In this document: positions 35,031 through 47,222 of the stretch, one piece after another
Layout: each line of letters begins with the position of its first letter
How positions within the stretch are numbered: position 1 is the stretch's first letter
Assembly: GCA_007570785.1 (NCBI GenBank)
Contig: ML664159.1
Coordinates: 744,001 to 808,000, forward strand
DNA: 64,000 nucleotides
Source of the DNA: Antilocapra americana
Lineage: Eukaryota; Chordata; Mammalia; Artiodactyla; Antilocapridae
Direction: 5' to 3'
Notes under the pieces: generated by a model
The model's database searches: none
What the model saw: the letters and a program-made list of their open reading frames with translations, nothing else
What the model was told of the DNA's origin: nothing
Program-made: the position numbers and the translations under genes

Positions 35031-35503
35031 TATACTTAGGATTTCTAATCAGCTTCATGAGTGAAAAATGTGGCTACTTTTTACAGTAGAATTACGGAGA
35101 AACTGGGTGGTAAGTGCTTTTAGTAGTAAGGCCTTTGACAGTCAGTCTCGTTGGTTAAGGAGTTAAAGTTCATAGTAAATGAAGAGTTCTATATAATCAG
35201 TGAGATGGGCAGTCTTTAGGAAGACCCCATAGTGACTTTTACTCAAGGTTAGAGTCACATTGTACCATTTCATTGACAACAGTGAAGGATTTTAAAATTT
35301 TATAACCACTTCTTAGAAAGTTATCTATATTTTAATATACAAACCATTAAGTCATGATTTTCTTTAACTCTCTAACCAATGAGACTTTGACTGTCAAAGA
35401 CCTTATTATTAATAGCACTTAATATCCACTAATTCTACTGCAGAAAAAAGCCATCATTTTTACTCATGAGGCTGACAAGAAATCATAGCTATATGATACA
35501 TTC
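35031..35503. repeat. Large imperfect inverted repeat (foldback)
   Basis: The left arm (about 35031-35168) and the reverse complement of the right arm (about 35362-35503) share long stretches: gaat-tatcatata, gatttct--tcagc-tcatgagt, cagtagaatta, ctttgacagtca, gttggtta(a/g) and gagttaaag. Arms are about 140 bp with a spacer near 190 bp. By eye the match is around three-quarters to four-fifths. I cannot assign it to a transposon family; the outer ends run into L2-like sequence on both sides. Confidence 0.75.
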
Positions 35504-35784
35504 ACTCAGCAACAACATGAATATTTGTACTTACTGTGTCTTTCAGTAAGAGTATAGTTTATGCCTATCAGGTATGTCTCTGGTTTTACTTTCTGAAGAT
35601 AACTAAGCTTTTTCTCCTATCTTCAGATCACTAGCTTAGCTGGGAGTCATATAAAATAATTTTATGTTGTCTGTTTCCTCAGTAACCATCATTAGTAGAA
35701 TCATGTATTTCTGTCATTTGAAATAAATCTTCTTTGAGGACTGGGAAATACATATCCAAGCTACATCAGAACATAATTTTTTTT

Positions 35785-36010
35785 TCACTTTAAAAAAATT
35801 TTATTGATATAAAACACATGACCTAAATTCACCAGTTTAACCTTTTTAAGGCATGCAGTGACTCTTAGTATATTCACAATGTTTTATAATCATCACCACT
35901 ATCCAATTCCAGAATATTTTCATCACCACCCCCCAAAAAACGCACACATATTCCACTCCCCCATACCCTACTATCCCTTGGCAACAATTTTGAAAACATA
36001 TCTAAAGGAC
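35785..36010 (-). mobile_element. Old L1 3' UTR fragment
   Basis: Antisense text ttttattgatataaaacaca, tcaccagtttaacctttttaa and taatcatcaccactatccaa matches an older L1 3' UTR type different from that at 21.4 kb. Confidence 0.65.
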
Positions 36011-36109
36011 AAAAACCTTTACATGGTTATAAAACAGAGATGCTTCTTCATAAGTAGTCATTTCAAAATCTCACCTCTCAGTGAGGTCAATTTCAATCCT
36101 CAATAACAT

Positions 36110-36230
36110 GATAACCACTCCAGTATTCTCTCCTGGAGAATCCCAGGAATGGAGGAACCTGGTGGGCTGCCGTCTGTGGGGTCGCACAGAGTCGGACACG
36201 ACTAAATTGACTTAGCAGCAGCAGCGTCAT
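36110..36230 (+). mobile_element. Bov-A2 SINE fragment with AGC tail
   Basis: A BovA monomer beginning ccactccagtattctc, with ggtgggctgccgtctgtg and cagagtcggacacgac, and an (AGC)n tail at about 36212-36223, typical of Bov-A2. 5'-truncated. Confidence 0.8.
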
Positions 36231-37599
36231 TTTTGATACAAATAAACTGAGCCTCACGAAACACACATGAACATACTTGATGCACAGTTTTAACCTCTGT
36301 TTCCTTAGAAATCCTGCCGTGACTACCACAGCCAGGTGGAACTCACAGTAATGGACCCCTTTCATAAGTGAGTCTTAACTCATTAAAGTATTGTCAGTCT
36401 AAATGCCAATATCCAGACACAAATATCTAGTTCTTTTAAATGGATCCATACATTAAAAAATAAAAATCTTAGACATATGGATCTCATCCCTGTAAAAAAA
36501 AAAAAGTGAAAGAGAAAAAGCAAGGAAGAAAGAAATCCTGAATGAGCAAGCCATGGAGATACTTCAGTTAAATAAGGGATGAACAGAGGTAAAAGGAGAG
36601 AATGACTGGCAGACCTCCATCTGAAGGAGAGAAGACTGAAAAGGAACAAGCCAGCCGGAGACTCTTAAAAGGAGGGGAAGGGGTAGAACTGCAGGATGAC
36701 CCATGAGAGCAAGTGCTGCTTGCCAGGCCCATTGCTTTTGTTCCTTTTTAGCCCCTTTCCTGCTCTGCATTCTGCCCTCTGGTTTCTATTTAAAAGCAGT
36801 TACTTCCTTTATTCACAGTTTTCATCCTGGATGTAACCGTGTCTCTGTTATCAGCATCTGTGTTGCTTCAGATGGTGCTTCCTCGTGTCCTTGAAGCATT
36901 TCCTGAGGTATGACTCCAACTATTTGGATTCCAAGTGTCATCGGTGCCAACCATTAATCAAACATGTGCATCCTTGCTCCCACAGAAGACTAGGCTGTTT
37001 GTTTATGATTCTGTCTAGAAGGAGTCACTATAAGGATGAGGAAGAACTTTAATTGCTCCCCAAATGTGTAATCACACCTTACACACTCCACAGAATAGAA
37101 AATCATTTCTAAATAAAAGAGAGTGATAAAACACTATCACAAGTTTCTTTATCTAGGTAAATAGGCTATATAAAAGCACTAGAGCATTTAACAGACCTTT
37201 AAAAAGATTGAATTATTTATTTCAGAAATGTGGCATGTTTTCAAAGCACTTCTGTTAATGTTCTATTTTCATAAGTGGCTTCAGAGTTGCTTGGCAATCT
37301 ATTTCTAGTTTACAAACTTCTTACAGACTACATCTGTGTCCCCCTCTCTTCATGTATCAGCAACTAATTTTAAGAGTAAGCTTTCTTATTGTCACATATG
37401 TAACAAGAAATCTAAGAAGGACACATTTAGACAGCAGCTGCTCAATCATTATACAGCAAGACAAAGATCCAGTGAACAATCAACACAGAAATGGTTTTAT
37501 TTTGTTTATAATATAGAAAATGATAGGTCTGCTTATTTCAATATTGTTTTGGATGACTCAATTGTCATACTTAGGAGAACTAAGAATTTTTAGAACAAG
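36231..37599. other. Largely unassigned sequence
   Basis: Contains a poly(A) run at 36495-36506 and overlapping short frames near 36560-36890 without recognised domains. No exon evidence. Confidence 0.4.
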
Positions 37600-37700
37600 G
37601 ACCACCCCTGATCTGTCTTGGTATTTTATAATATGCCTATTATAACTTAGGGCTTTACATGTAATTGCTGAGTAGTTAACATTTGTTGAATGAAAATACA
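37600..37700 (+). mobile_element. LINE-2 3' end (short)
   Basis: ctgatctgtcttggta through tgctgagtagttaacatttg and ttgaatgaaaat resembles an L2 terminus. Weak. Confidence 0.45.
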
Positions 37701-38545
37701 TTTTACCAAATAAAAGAAAGAAAAATTGATGAGACTGAGAACTATTTACCTCTCCATGCTTTAGTATCTGGCCAAGAGTAATTTTCCACAAATAAAGTAA
37801 CTCATAAATTGGGAAGAAATTAATATTGGAAACATTAGGTAAAAAAAAAACTCCTTTAGAAAAGAGAACATGTAATTGATTTTTATCCTCTTGTTAAAAA
37901 TACAAGTCTGCACCAAAAGGTATTTGAGATATGAGTACATTGGATGTCCTTTGGAACACAAAAAGTAACTGAAACTTTCTGTTCAGGAGTTTTAAAAATA
38001 GTATGAAGTAGTTCTTGTTCTTGAATGTGTATTTGTATTTGTATTGAATCTTCAGTCAGATTACTTATCAATTGTTTATTTGGTGGAAAAAAAGGAGCAG
38101 CATAAAATAATAACCCACATACACAAATGATTGATCAGTCTCTCCAACACAAAATGGTTTGAGAAATTCTGTAACAAATGTCTCCTAACTTTATTTACAC
38201 TACAGAACAAAATCATAATTCTGTCTTACCATGAACAGTCTGCAAAAGTAAAAAGAGACCTTTTTACTTAGAACTGAGAAGACTTAAACCTATATATATT
38301 TTGTTTGTTTGTTTCAGAATCACTAAATTATTTATCATTATATCTCTATTACATATGAAGAGGTAGAATTCAGAAAAGGCAAGGTAGCAACTTAGAGTGG
38401 GTTAATTTCCAATTGGTCACCTATTTTCAATTAGCATATGATTTACAAGTAGTAAATTGTGAATCTTTTTATTCATAATTATGAATAATTGAATATAATA
38501 TCAAAATCTGCTATGAATCAAGCTTTCTGTTTGTTTCAATTATTT
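37701..38545. other. Unassigned sequence
   Basis: A+T-rich; a short TTTG run near 38303. Nothing recognised. Confidence 0.4.
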
Positions 38546-38554
38546 CTAATGAGT

Positions 38555-38744
38555 ATTAAGTCTCCAAATCGTGTCTGACTCTTGCCACCCCATGGACTGT
38601 AGTCTGACAGGCTCCTTTGTTCATGGAATTCTCCAGGCAAGAATACTTGAGTGGGTTGCCATGTCCTTCTCCAGGTGATCTTCATGATCCAGGGGTTGAA
38701 CCCGGGTCACTTGCCTTGCAGGTGGATTCTTTACCACTGAGCTA
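38555..38744 (-). mobile_element. Bov-tA SINE
   Basis: Minus-strand SINE with tail at left (aatcgtgtctgactcttgcc) and head at right (ggattctttaccactgag). Target repeats ctaatgagt and ctaatgaat lie at 38546-38554 and 38745-38753. Confidence 0.87.
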
Positions 38745-38753
38745 CTAATGAAT

Positions 38754-39324
38754 GTTTAGGCTCTTCCAACTAATTCTGATGTTTCTGAAAGCATCTGTTG
38801 TTTCACTTTCCTAGATGAGAAGACTTTTATATCTACAAAGGGAGTATTGTTTAAATGATATTTGAGTCTTATCATTGGCCAGCAGCATTTTGAATGTTGA
38901 TTTGATACATGTTAGTGTCTGTTATCATCAGAATGGAATTTTTTAAAAACTATTTTTGTTGCACATTGATATATAGTAAGATAGTGTAGATGTGAATAAA
39001 GCAATGAGTTTCAAGTAAAGAGTAAGTTTGGTTACAGTGAAGATGATCAGTTTTACATTGTAGTTTAAAACTTTTACTATATGGGAACTTTTTCAAATAG
39101 GAATATTTTTAAAAACTTTTAAAAAAAATTTAATATGTTCTTATTTATGATGATGACAAAGTCAAAGCTTTGTTTACCATAAAATAATTGTATTTTTCTA
39201 TCACATATCTTAGGATATCTTTAAATTAAATTTTGTAGTTGAAAATTTTAAGTCCATTAGGTGAGAATATTCTTATTTAGAAAACTCATAAAACTCTATG
39301 TACAGAAGTTTCTCTGATGTTTAT
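38754..39324. other. Unassigned sequence
   Basis: A+T-rich with no recognised repeat. Confidence 0.4.
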
Positions 39325-39515
39325 AACCTGAAGCAGAAGTTGGCAAACTTTTAAGGCCTATACTTTAAAAAAAGTTTTTCCATTTTTAAAGTGTGTTTAA
39401 TAAAAAAGAATAATATGCAGTCAAGATCTCACAAGCGACCAACAAAGTCTAAAATACCAACTGGCTCTTTACAAAAAAAAAGAAAAAGTCTGTCAACCCC
39501 TAATCTGCAGGTAAC
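39325..39515. mobile_element. hAT-Charlie-type DNA transposon fossil
   Basis: Both ends are visible: agaagttggcaaactttta at the left and ctggctctttacaaaaaa ... gtctgtcaacccctaa at the right, resembling the inverted termini CAGGGGTCGGCAAAC of this class. The centre is deleted or highly diverged. Same class as 5335-5560. Confidence 0.6.
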
Positions 39516-39538
39516 CGCTGACCTTTAAATAATAATAG

Positions 39539-39721
39539 TTCAGTTCAGTTCAGTTGCTCAGTTGTTTCCGACTCTGTGACCCCATGGACTGCAGCACGCC
39601 AGGCTTCCCTGTCCATCACCAACTCCTGGAGCTTGCTCAAACTCATGTCCATCGAATCAGTGATGCCATCCAACCATGTCATCCTCTGTCGTCCCCTTCT
39701 CTTCCTGACTTCAATCTTTGG
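39539..39721 (-). mobile_element. BovB LINE, 3' end
   Basis: A 183-bp 3' terminus reading ttcagttcagttcagttgct at the left. Perfect target repeats ataataatag at 39529-39538 and 39722-39731. Confidence 0.93.
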
Positions 39722-39799
39722 ATAATAATAGAAATATTTACAAATTTGTCTGAGAGTCACAGTATCTCAATGTTAGGAAATATCTTAGGAGTAATTAAC

Positions 39800-40006
39800 T
39801 CTTGACTCTGGTGGTTCAGATGGTAAAGAATCTGCCTGGAATGTAGGAGACCAGGGTTCAATCCCTGGGTTGGGAAGATCCCCTGGAGAAGGAAATGGCA
39901 ACCCATTCCTGTGTTCTTGCCTGAAGAATTCCATGGACTGAGGAACCTGGCAGGCTCCAGTCCATGGGGGTCACAGAGTTGGACACAGCTGGAGGCGACT
40001 AACACA
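39800..40006 (+). mobile_element. Bov-tA SINE
   Basis: Near-complete copy: gactctggtggttcagatgg, box B text agggttcaatccc, body and tail gaggcgactaacacacac. Flanking repeats are ambiguous. Confidence 0.85.
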
Positions 40007-40119
40007 CACAATTGATTCTCATTATACTCATCAGAGACAACCTCCTCCTCAAGTGGTCAGACTCTATTCTTGTTACTGGCTAAGTTGCTTAATACATTTT
40101 AAAGCAAGAGGAAAGCTAC

Positions 40120-40376
40120 GACGTGTGCTGCAGTGTGCTTAGCTGCTCAGTCATGTCCAACTCTCTGTGACCCTATGGACTGCTGCCACCAGCTCCTCTG
40201 CCCATGGGGATTCTCCAGGCAGGAATACTGGAGTGGGTTGCCATACCCTCCTCCAGGGGATCTTCCCAACCCAGGGACTGAAATCAGGTCTCCCTCATTG
40301 CAGGTGGATTCTTTACCGACTAAGCCACCAGGGAAGCCCAAGAATAGTGGAGTGGGTAGCATATCCCTTCTCAAGG
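40120..40376 (-). mobile_element. Dimeric Bov-tA SINE, 5'-truncated
   Basis: Minus-strand copy: tail and body at 40120-40340, then the junction gggaagcccaagaatagtgg, which is the internal head-to-body join of the dimer. Perfect target repeats gaaagctac at 40111-40119 and 40377-40385. Confidence 0.88.
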
Positions 40377-40385
40377 GAAAGCTAC

Positions 40386-41499
40386 AATATTTATACCATA
40401 AAGTGTCATCACTACAATCTTCCAGCTCATCAACAAATAGAACTTATTATTACAAGGAGGCTGGAATAGTAAAAATAATATATTACATCACATAAAACAT
40501 CATTGTTTTTAAGGCATTCAGATTGGATTGTCCAGTAGTGGTAGTTCTGGGGCAGAGTAGGAAGACTCCAAAAGCATGCTCTTTTCCTTCATTTAGTTGT
40601 CCCATGCCCACTGCAAACTTTCCCTATACTGATCTTAGAATTCCTTCCCAGTAAACATGGATGCAGCCTTTTCATCTTTCTTCACACACTTCTCTTGATG
40701 GTTAGTCACTATCTGTTAATCACGATTGTCAGTTAACATGTGAGAGCTTTCTGTCCCATTTGTTCCTGAAAAATCACATGGAAGGGAGAGAGGAAGAGCA
40801 GTTGAAAGGGGATCTGGTTGTAATAGAGAAGGGGAAAGCCACAGGTAGGGTAAAAGTGGGAGAGAAAAAAAAAAGAGAGACAGCAACTTTCAGTGAAATG
40901 AGTTACATTCTTCTTTTGGGAATAAACTAGCAAAATATTTCATAATTGTGTTTCAAGAATGAAATAAGAACCCAGAAAATGGCTGCATGATTTTCCAAAA
41001 GGCAGAAAATGGATTAGAAGTTTAAAGGCTCAAAAGATGAGGCTAGCAATGATAAAAAGGGGGAAGGGAAACTACAGAGACAGATCAGAGGGGATGTGTG
41101 TATGTACATGTTTATGCCCCAGGGATTAACCTTAATAAAAGAGTAAGCCACATGGCTTAGGAAAAATGCTTCTAATATCTAGGATAGATCTTTAAGGAGA
41201 TAGAAATCCAGGGTGCTTAGCAGGCTGAAAGAAACATTAGGACACAGTCAAGTCAGAATACAAGATCAAAGGTACCCAATGGTGTCAATTGCCTATACAG
41301 GGAAGGGAAGTCTCATCAACCTTCGTGCTAAGGCTGTTTAGAAAAGCTGAGTCCCTTCACCAGAAAATACTTGATGATTTTGTGTAGATCAGATATGTAA
41401 TAGTGAATAGATGGGTCACCTAGTGATTTTGTTAATTAAATAATTCAAAGCATTTGTCATAATTTAGAATTGGACTGAGAAATATCCAGCCTCACAAAT
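40386..41499. other. Largely unassigned sequence
   Basis: Purine-rich stretches near 40770-40880 and 41040-41100. No repeat or exon recognised. Confidence 0.4.
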
Positions 41500-41508
41500 G
41501 ACACATTT

Positions 41509-41599
41509 TGTGTTTCCAGTGCTAGAGGTATGGGTTCAATCCCTGCCCAGGGAGCTAGGATCCCACGTGCTGCACATGAGGGAGCAAAAAAAAAAAAAA
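41509..41599 (+). mobile_element. CHR-2-type SINE, short
   Basis: A 91-bp tRNA-derived piece (ggttcaatccctgcccaggg, gatcccacgtgctgcac) with a 14-A tail. Perfect target repeats gacacattt at 41500-41508 and 41600-41608 show it is a complete insertion, truncated at its 5' end. Confidence 0.85.
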
Positions 41600-41608
41600 G
41601 ACACATTT

Positions 41609-42446
41609 CAAGGGTCATTCAGTTATAAATTGAATAATTGTAGAGGCCCAAAGTACTCTCAGTAACAATATAGTCCAGCCTTCCCATGTCATAGTTGAAA
41701 TCTAAGCTCAAGGAGTTGAGACAGAATCTCAGCATTGCCACCCAGCCCTGATGACTCAGTGTCCTTTAAACTATACCCTGTAGCCACTATGTCACTGAAA
41801 TGTACAGAAACTCCTCACCCCAGAACCCCTGAGGCTAAGAAATAGCCTTGCTAAATATTTCTTATATAGTATGGAAACTCTGTTGTCAGTTCTCAATAAA
41901 GCCAAGAGAATTTCTTGACTGCTGCCTAAAATAAGACTATCTTTCACCCACAAGTGAGTTTAGAAGCATATTTAATTTTACATCTACTACATGATGCTAC
42001 TGGTATGTGATGACATAAACAGATAAAATGAGCCAACTTGAAATAATATGCTAACCAGGTCTTGCTGTAGATATAAGCAAATGAAGCCAATTAGGGATGA
42101 TAAAATTCTGCAACACTCCATTTTTTAAATTACATTGTCTTGTATATTTTTCTCAACTCTTTTCAAACATAGATTTATGAAAATCCAGAGAAAAGCTAAA
42201 AAAAAAGACATTTTCCAATGTACCAAAATAAGATATAAATAAAAATGTGAAAATATTTCTAAGATTAAATCTGCTGGATACCAATGTGTTGCTAAAACAA
42301 TCTATACTATAAGAGTTCAAGGCTAAACCCTGTTCATCCTTTGGGGATCCAGGAATTTGACCAAATGGAGGAAATTGCTTTCCATTCAAGTTTCTTAGAT
42401 GAGCATGAGAAGGCATTGGCCACCAAGCTTCAGTGTTTCTGAGAAA
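41609..42446. other. Unassigned; possible MIR/L2-like piece
   Basis: 41640-41790 has a degraded MIR-like look (gttgaaatctaagctcaagg). The rest is unassigned. Confidence 0.35.
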
Positions 42447-42461
42447 GAAGATGTTGATTTT

Positions 42462-44334
42462 GTTTAATTATTATTATTTTTCTTTATTGTAACAAATTCA
42501 AGGAAAACTTTTTTCTTTACATTATCATGATGGTTTTGCCATACATTGTTTTTATTTTATTTTTTATATGCATACAATGATTTATTGTTTATTATTATTT
42601 TTTGAATTCTGAGAATCTTTAAATTTTTTTTTAATTTTCTTTACATTATCGTGTTGGTTTTGCCATACATTGTCATGAATCTGCCATGGGTATATATGTG
42701 TTCCCCTTCCAGAACCCCCCTCCCACCTCCGTCCTGATACCATCCCTCTGGGTCATCCCTGTGCACCAGCCCTGAGCACCCTGTATTATTCATCAAACCT
42801 GGGCTGGTGATTCATTTCACATATGATAATTTACATGTTTCAATGCCATTCTCCCATATCATCCCACCCTTACTCTCTCCCATAGTCGAAAAGACTGTTC
42901 TATACATCTGCGTCCCTTTTGCTATCTTGCATACAGGGTTATCATTACCATCTTTCTAAATTCCATGTATGTGCATTAGTATGCTGTATTGTTGTTATTC
43001 TTCTGGCTTACTTCACTCTGTATAATAAGCTCCAGTTTCGTCAACCTCATTAGAACTGATTCAAATGTATTCTTTTTAATGGCTGAGTAATATTCCATTG
43101 TGTATATATACTACAGCTTCCTTACTGATTCGTCTGCTGATGGACATCTAGGTTGCTTCCATGTCCTGGCTATTGTAAACAGTGCAGCTATGAACATTAG
43201 GATACACATGTCTCTTTCAATTCTGGTTTCCTGGGTGTGTATGCCCAGCAGTAGGATTGCTAGGTCATATGCAATTCTGTTTCCAGTTTTTTAAGGAATC
43301 TCCACACTGTTCTCCATAGTGGCTATACTAGTTTTCATTCCCACCAACAGTGTAATAGGGTTTTCTTTTCTCCACATCCTCTCCAGCATTTATTGCTTGT
43401 AGACTTTTGGATGGCAGCCATTCTGACTGGTGTGAAATGGTACCTCATTGTGGTTTTGATTTGCATTTCTCTGATAATGAGTGATTTTGAGCATCTTTTC
43501 ATGTGTTTACTACCCACAGCAATCTATAGATTCAATGCAATTCCTATCAAGCTACCAGCGGTCTTTTCCAGAGAACTAGAACAAATAATTTCACAATTTG
43601 TATGGAAATACAAAAAAACCTCAAATAGCCAAAACAATCTTGAGAAAGAAGAATGGAACTGGAGGAATCAACCTACCTGACTTTAGGCTATACTACAAAG
43701 CAACAGTCATCAGGAAAGTATGGTACTGGCACAAAGACAGAAATATAGATCAATGGAACAAAATAGAAAGCCCAGAGATAAATCCACGCACCTAATAGGA
43801 CACCTTATCTTTGACAAAGGAGGCAAGAATATACAATGGAGAAAAGACAGTCTCTTTTAAGTGGTGCTGGGAAAACTGGACAGCCACTTGTAAAAGAATG
43901 AAACTAGAACACTTTCTAACACCACACACAAAAATAAACTCAAAATGGATCAAAGATCTAATCATAAGACCAGAAACTATAAAACTCCTAGAGGATAACA
44001 TAGGCAAAACACTCTCCGACATAAACCAAAGCAGGATCCTCTGTGACCCACCTCCCAGAATATTGGAAATAAAAGCAAAAATAAACAAATGGGACCTAAT
44101 TAAAATGAAAAGCTTCTGCACAACAAAGGAAACTAAAAGCAAAGTGAAAAGACAGCCTTCAGAATGGGAGAAAATAATAGCAAATGAAGCAATGGACAAA
44201 CAATTAATCTCAAAAATACACAAGCAACTCCTGCAGCTCAATTCCAGAAAAATAAATGACCCAATCAAAAAGTGGGCCAAAGAATTAAACAGACATCTAT
44301 CCAAAGGAGACATACAAATGGCTAACAAACACAT
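42462..44334 (-). mobile_element. L1 with inverted 5' segment
   Basis: 42462-43510 is minus-strand L1: 3' UTR and the last part of ORF2. 43511-44334 is the preceding part of ORF2 in plus orientation, with frames at 43393-43680, 43598-43795 and 43811-44365 carrying L1 text such as [20 protein letters not shown]. The two pieces meet in the intact element at an aaacacatga sequence present at both breakpoints. Perfect 15-bp target repeats gaagatgttgatttt at 42447-42461 and 44335-44349 show a single insertion. The 3' end carries an extra A-rich block with a second copy of the L1 terminal sequence. Confidence 0.94.
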
Positions 44335-44349
44335 GAAGATGTTGATTTT

Positions 44350-45219
44350 TAAAGAAGAAAACTAAAAATGTGAAAAGTTCTAGTCTTTATTTCTGAAGAA
44401 AATAAACTCTGTTTCCATGACACTGAGTAACTATCATTGCTACACCTAAAAAATGAAAGATAGGAATGATGAATAAATACAAGGTAGTAAAACATACGTT
44501 CATCATATAAGAGAGACATAGTGAAAATCCAGTGAAAACTGGGTCCTTGTAATAACTTTATAACAGATTGAACTGCTTCAAAAGAAAACACATATTATCA
44601 TTAAGGTATAATATGATGTTTAAAACTGACATTAGGGTTAATAAGTCATGAAAGTAAACAGTCAGTGATTGGCACTCAAATAGAGATAACCTGGTCAAGT
44701 TTTCCAGAAAAAAAATAAATGATCCATGTCTTTGAAAATGAGGACTATATAGCACTCAGAAAACAGCCTTTCAGTACTTTGTCTTTTTTAAGGTTCTCCA
44801 AATACATAAGAATGGGAGCTTCACTGAAGCTTCTAAAAGCCAAGTCTGGGTTTTGCCTTTACTACATATCTGCCACAAATCAGAAATTTGTTATTGGCAA
44901 AGCTACTCAAATATAGCAAACCACTTTAAAATACACTATTATACAGCAAAACAGGTTAGACAAATGATTACAATTATTTTTCAAAATGGGAAATCAAACA
45001 TAAATGTAAAATTGCTTGAACTGAACTGAGAAAATATTTACTCTTGTGAGGCTGATTGCAGTAAACTTGCTTCTTCATATTTTTATGGCCCACTAGTTTT
45101 TATGCTTATATTTCTGACTTAAGACTGAGTTATCACAGAAATTCTCTAAGATGGGTTTGTTTGTGTGCTTGGAGATTCTTGGGTTGGCCCTTTCAGAATC
45201 ATAAATTTGAATCATAAAT
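44350..45219. other. Unassigned sequence
   Basis: Contains a 13-bp tandem repeat aatcataaatttg at about 45197-45222 just before the BovB. No exon or other repeat recognised. Confidence 0.4.
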
Positions 45220-45220
45220 T

Positions 45221-45658
45221 TCCAGTAGTCATGTATGGATGTGAGAGTTAGACCATAAAGAAGGCTGACCGCTGGAGAATTGATGCTTTTGAATTATGGT
45301 GTTGGGGAGGATTCTTGAGAATCCCTTGGATTGTGAGGAGATTAAACCAGTCAATCCTAAAAGAAATCAATACTGAATGTTCATTGGAAGGACTGATGCT
45401 GAAGCTGAAGTTCCGATACTTTGGCCACCTGATGTGAAGAGTTGACTTGTTGAAAAAGACCCTGATGCTGGGAAAGAAGGAATGCAGGAGGAAAAGGAGA
45501 CCACAGTGGACAAGATGGTTGGATGACATCACTGACTCAATGAACATGAGTTTGAGCAAGTGCCGGGAGTTGGTGATGGACAAGGAACCTTGGCGTGGTG
45601 CAGTCCATGGGGTAGCAAAGAATCAGACACAACTGAGCAACTGAACTGAACTGAGCTG
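45221..45658 (+). mobile_element. BovB LINE, 3' end
   Basis: Starts at ccagtagtcatgtatggatg in the C-terminal coding part and ends aactgaactgaactgagc. Coding text survives in pieces (45447-45644). The RT core is absent. Confidence 0.9.
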
Positions 45659-45920
45659 AATCCCATCATTAGTTCTATATGTAGTGTATTATAATGTGAT
45701 GAGAACAAGAAGTGATGCAAATATTCCTAAGATGAGCATAGGGAATGTAAAACTCAGAAAAAAATGTGGCAGAGATGATTATGTTCACAAGATCCATTAT
45801 TGTTTGCCCTCTAACTCATATATCATATATTTCCCCAGTTTTTGTTATAGCTTCATGAGGTCATGTGAGTTCTAAACAATGCAAAGTGGGCAGAATGACA
45901 TATATCACCTCTTGGCATCA

Positions 45921-47210
45921 GTTCAGTCACTCAGTCGTGTCCAACTCTTTGCGACCCCATGGACTGCAGAATGCCAGACCTCCCTGTCCATCCCCAACTC
46001 CTGGAGTCTACCCAAACTCATGTCCATTGAGTCGGTGATGCTATCCAACCATTTCATCCTGTGTCATCCCCTTCTCCTCCACCTTCAGTCGTTCCCAGCA
46101 TCAAGATCTTTTCAAATGAGTCAGTTCTTCACATCAGGTGGCCAAAGTATTGTAGTTTCAGCTCCAGCATCAGTCCTTCCAATAAGTATTCAGGACTGAT
46201 TGCCTTTAGGATGGACTGGTTGGATCTCCTTGCAGTCCAAGTGACTCTCAAGAGTCTTCTCCAACACCACTGTTCAAAAGCATCAATTCTTCAGGACTCA
46301 GCTTTCTTTATAGTCCAACTCTCATATCCATACACGACTACTGGAAAAGCCATAGCCTTCACTAGATGGGCCTATTTTGGCAAAGTAATGTCTTTGCTTT
46401 TTAATGTGCTGTCTAGGTTGGTCATCACTTTTCTTCCAAGGAGTAAATGTTTTTTAATTTCATGGCTGAAGTCATCATCTGCAGTGATTTTGGAGCCCCC
46501 CAAAATAAACTCTCTCACTGTTTCCCCATCTATTTGCCATAAAATGATGGGACTGGATGCCATGATCTTAGTGTTCTTAATGTTGAGTTTTAAGCCAATT
46601 TTTTCACTCTCCTCTTTCACTTTTCTCAAGAGGCACGTTAGTTCTTCTTTGTTTTCTGCTATTAGGATGGTGTCATCTGCATATCTGAGGTTATTGATAT
46701 TTCTCCCGGCAATCTTGGTTCCAGCTTGTGCTTCATGCAGCCCAGTGTTTCTCATGATGTACTCTGCATATAAGTTACATAAGCAGGGTGACAACATACA
46801 GCCTTGATGTACTCCTTTCCCTATTTGGAACCAATCTGTTGTTCCATGTCGAGTTCTAACTGTTGCTTCCTGACCTGCATACAGATTCCTCAAGAGGCAG
46901 GTCAGGTGGTCTGGTATTCCCGTTTCTTGAATAATTTCCACACTTTGTGGTGATCCACACAGTCAAAGGCTTTGGCATAGTCAATAAAGCAGAAATAGAT
47001 GTTTTTCTGGAACTCTCTTGCTTTTTCAATAATCCAGTGGATGTTGGCAATTTGATCTCCGGTTCCTCTGCCTTTTCTAAAACCAGCTTGAACATTTGGA
47101 AGTTCACAGTTCATGTACCATTGAAACCTGGCTTGGAGAATTTTGAGCATTACTTTACTAGCATGTGAGATGAGTGCAACTGTGCAGTATTTTGAATATT
47201 CTTTGGCATT
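45921..47210 (-). mobile_element. BovB LINE, 5'-truncated, with RT domain
   Basis: Minus-strand copy from within RT to the 3' tail at 45921. Perfect 12-bp target repeats ctcttggcatca at 45909-45920 and 47211-47222. A long plus-strand open frame over it (46061-46807) is antisense and not a gene. Confidence 0.95.
46372..47150 (-). pseudogene. BovB reverse transcriptase domain (frameshifted)
   Basis: Two minus-strand frames cover RT: 46902-47150 (ANIHWIIEKAREFQKN, FIDYAKAFDCVDHHK) and 46372-46941 (GIPDHLTCLLRNLYAGQEAT, LRYADDTILIAEN, GLKLNIKNTKIMA). YADD is intact. They overlap in different phases, so an indel near 46925 breaks the frame. Upstream RT motifs and all of the endonuclease are missing. 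Confidence 0.9.
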
Positions 47211-47222
47211 CTCTTGGCATCA

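Noticed and set aside
43792..44334. 180-codon minus-strand frame
   Set aside because: Antisense of L1 ORF2 in the inverted segment; the plus frame carries the recognisable L1 residues.
46061..46807. 248-codon plus-strand open frame, the longest in the window
   Set aside because: It is exactly antisense to BovB RT and 3' coding sequence (minus strand 45921-47210); codon bias of the real frame keeps the antisense open.
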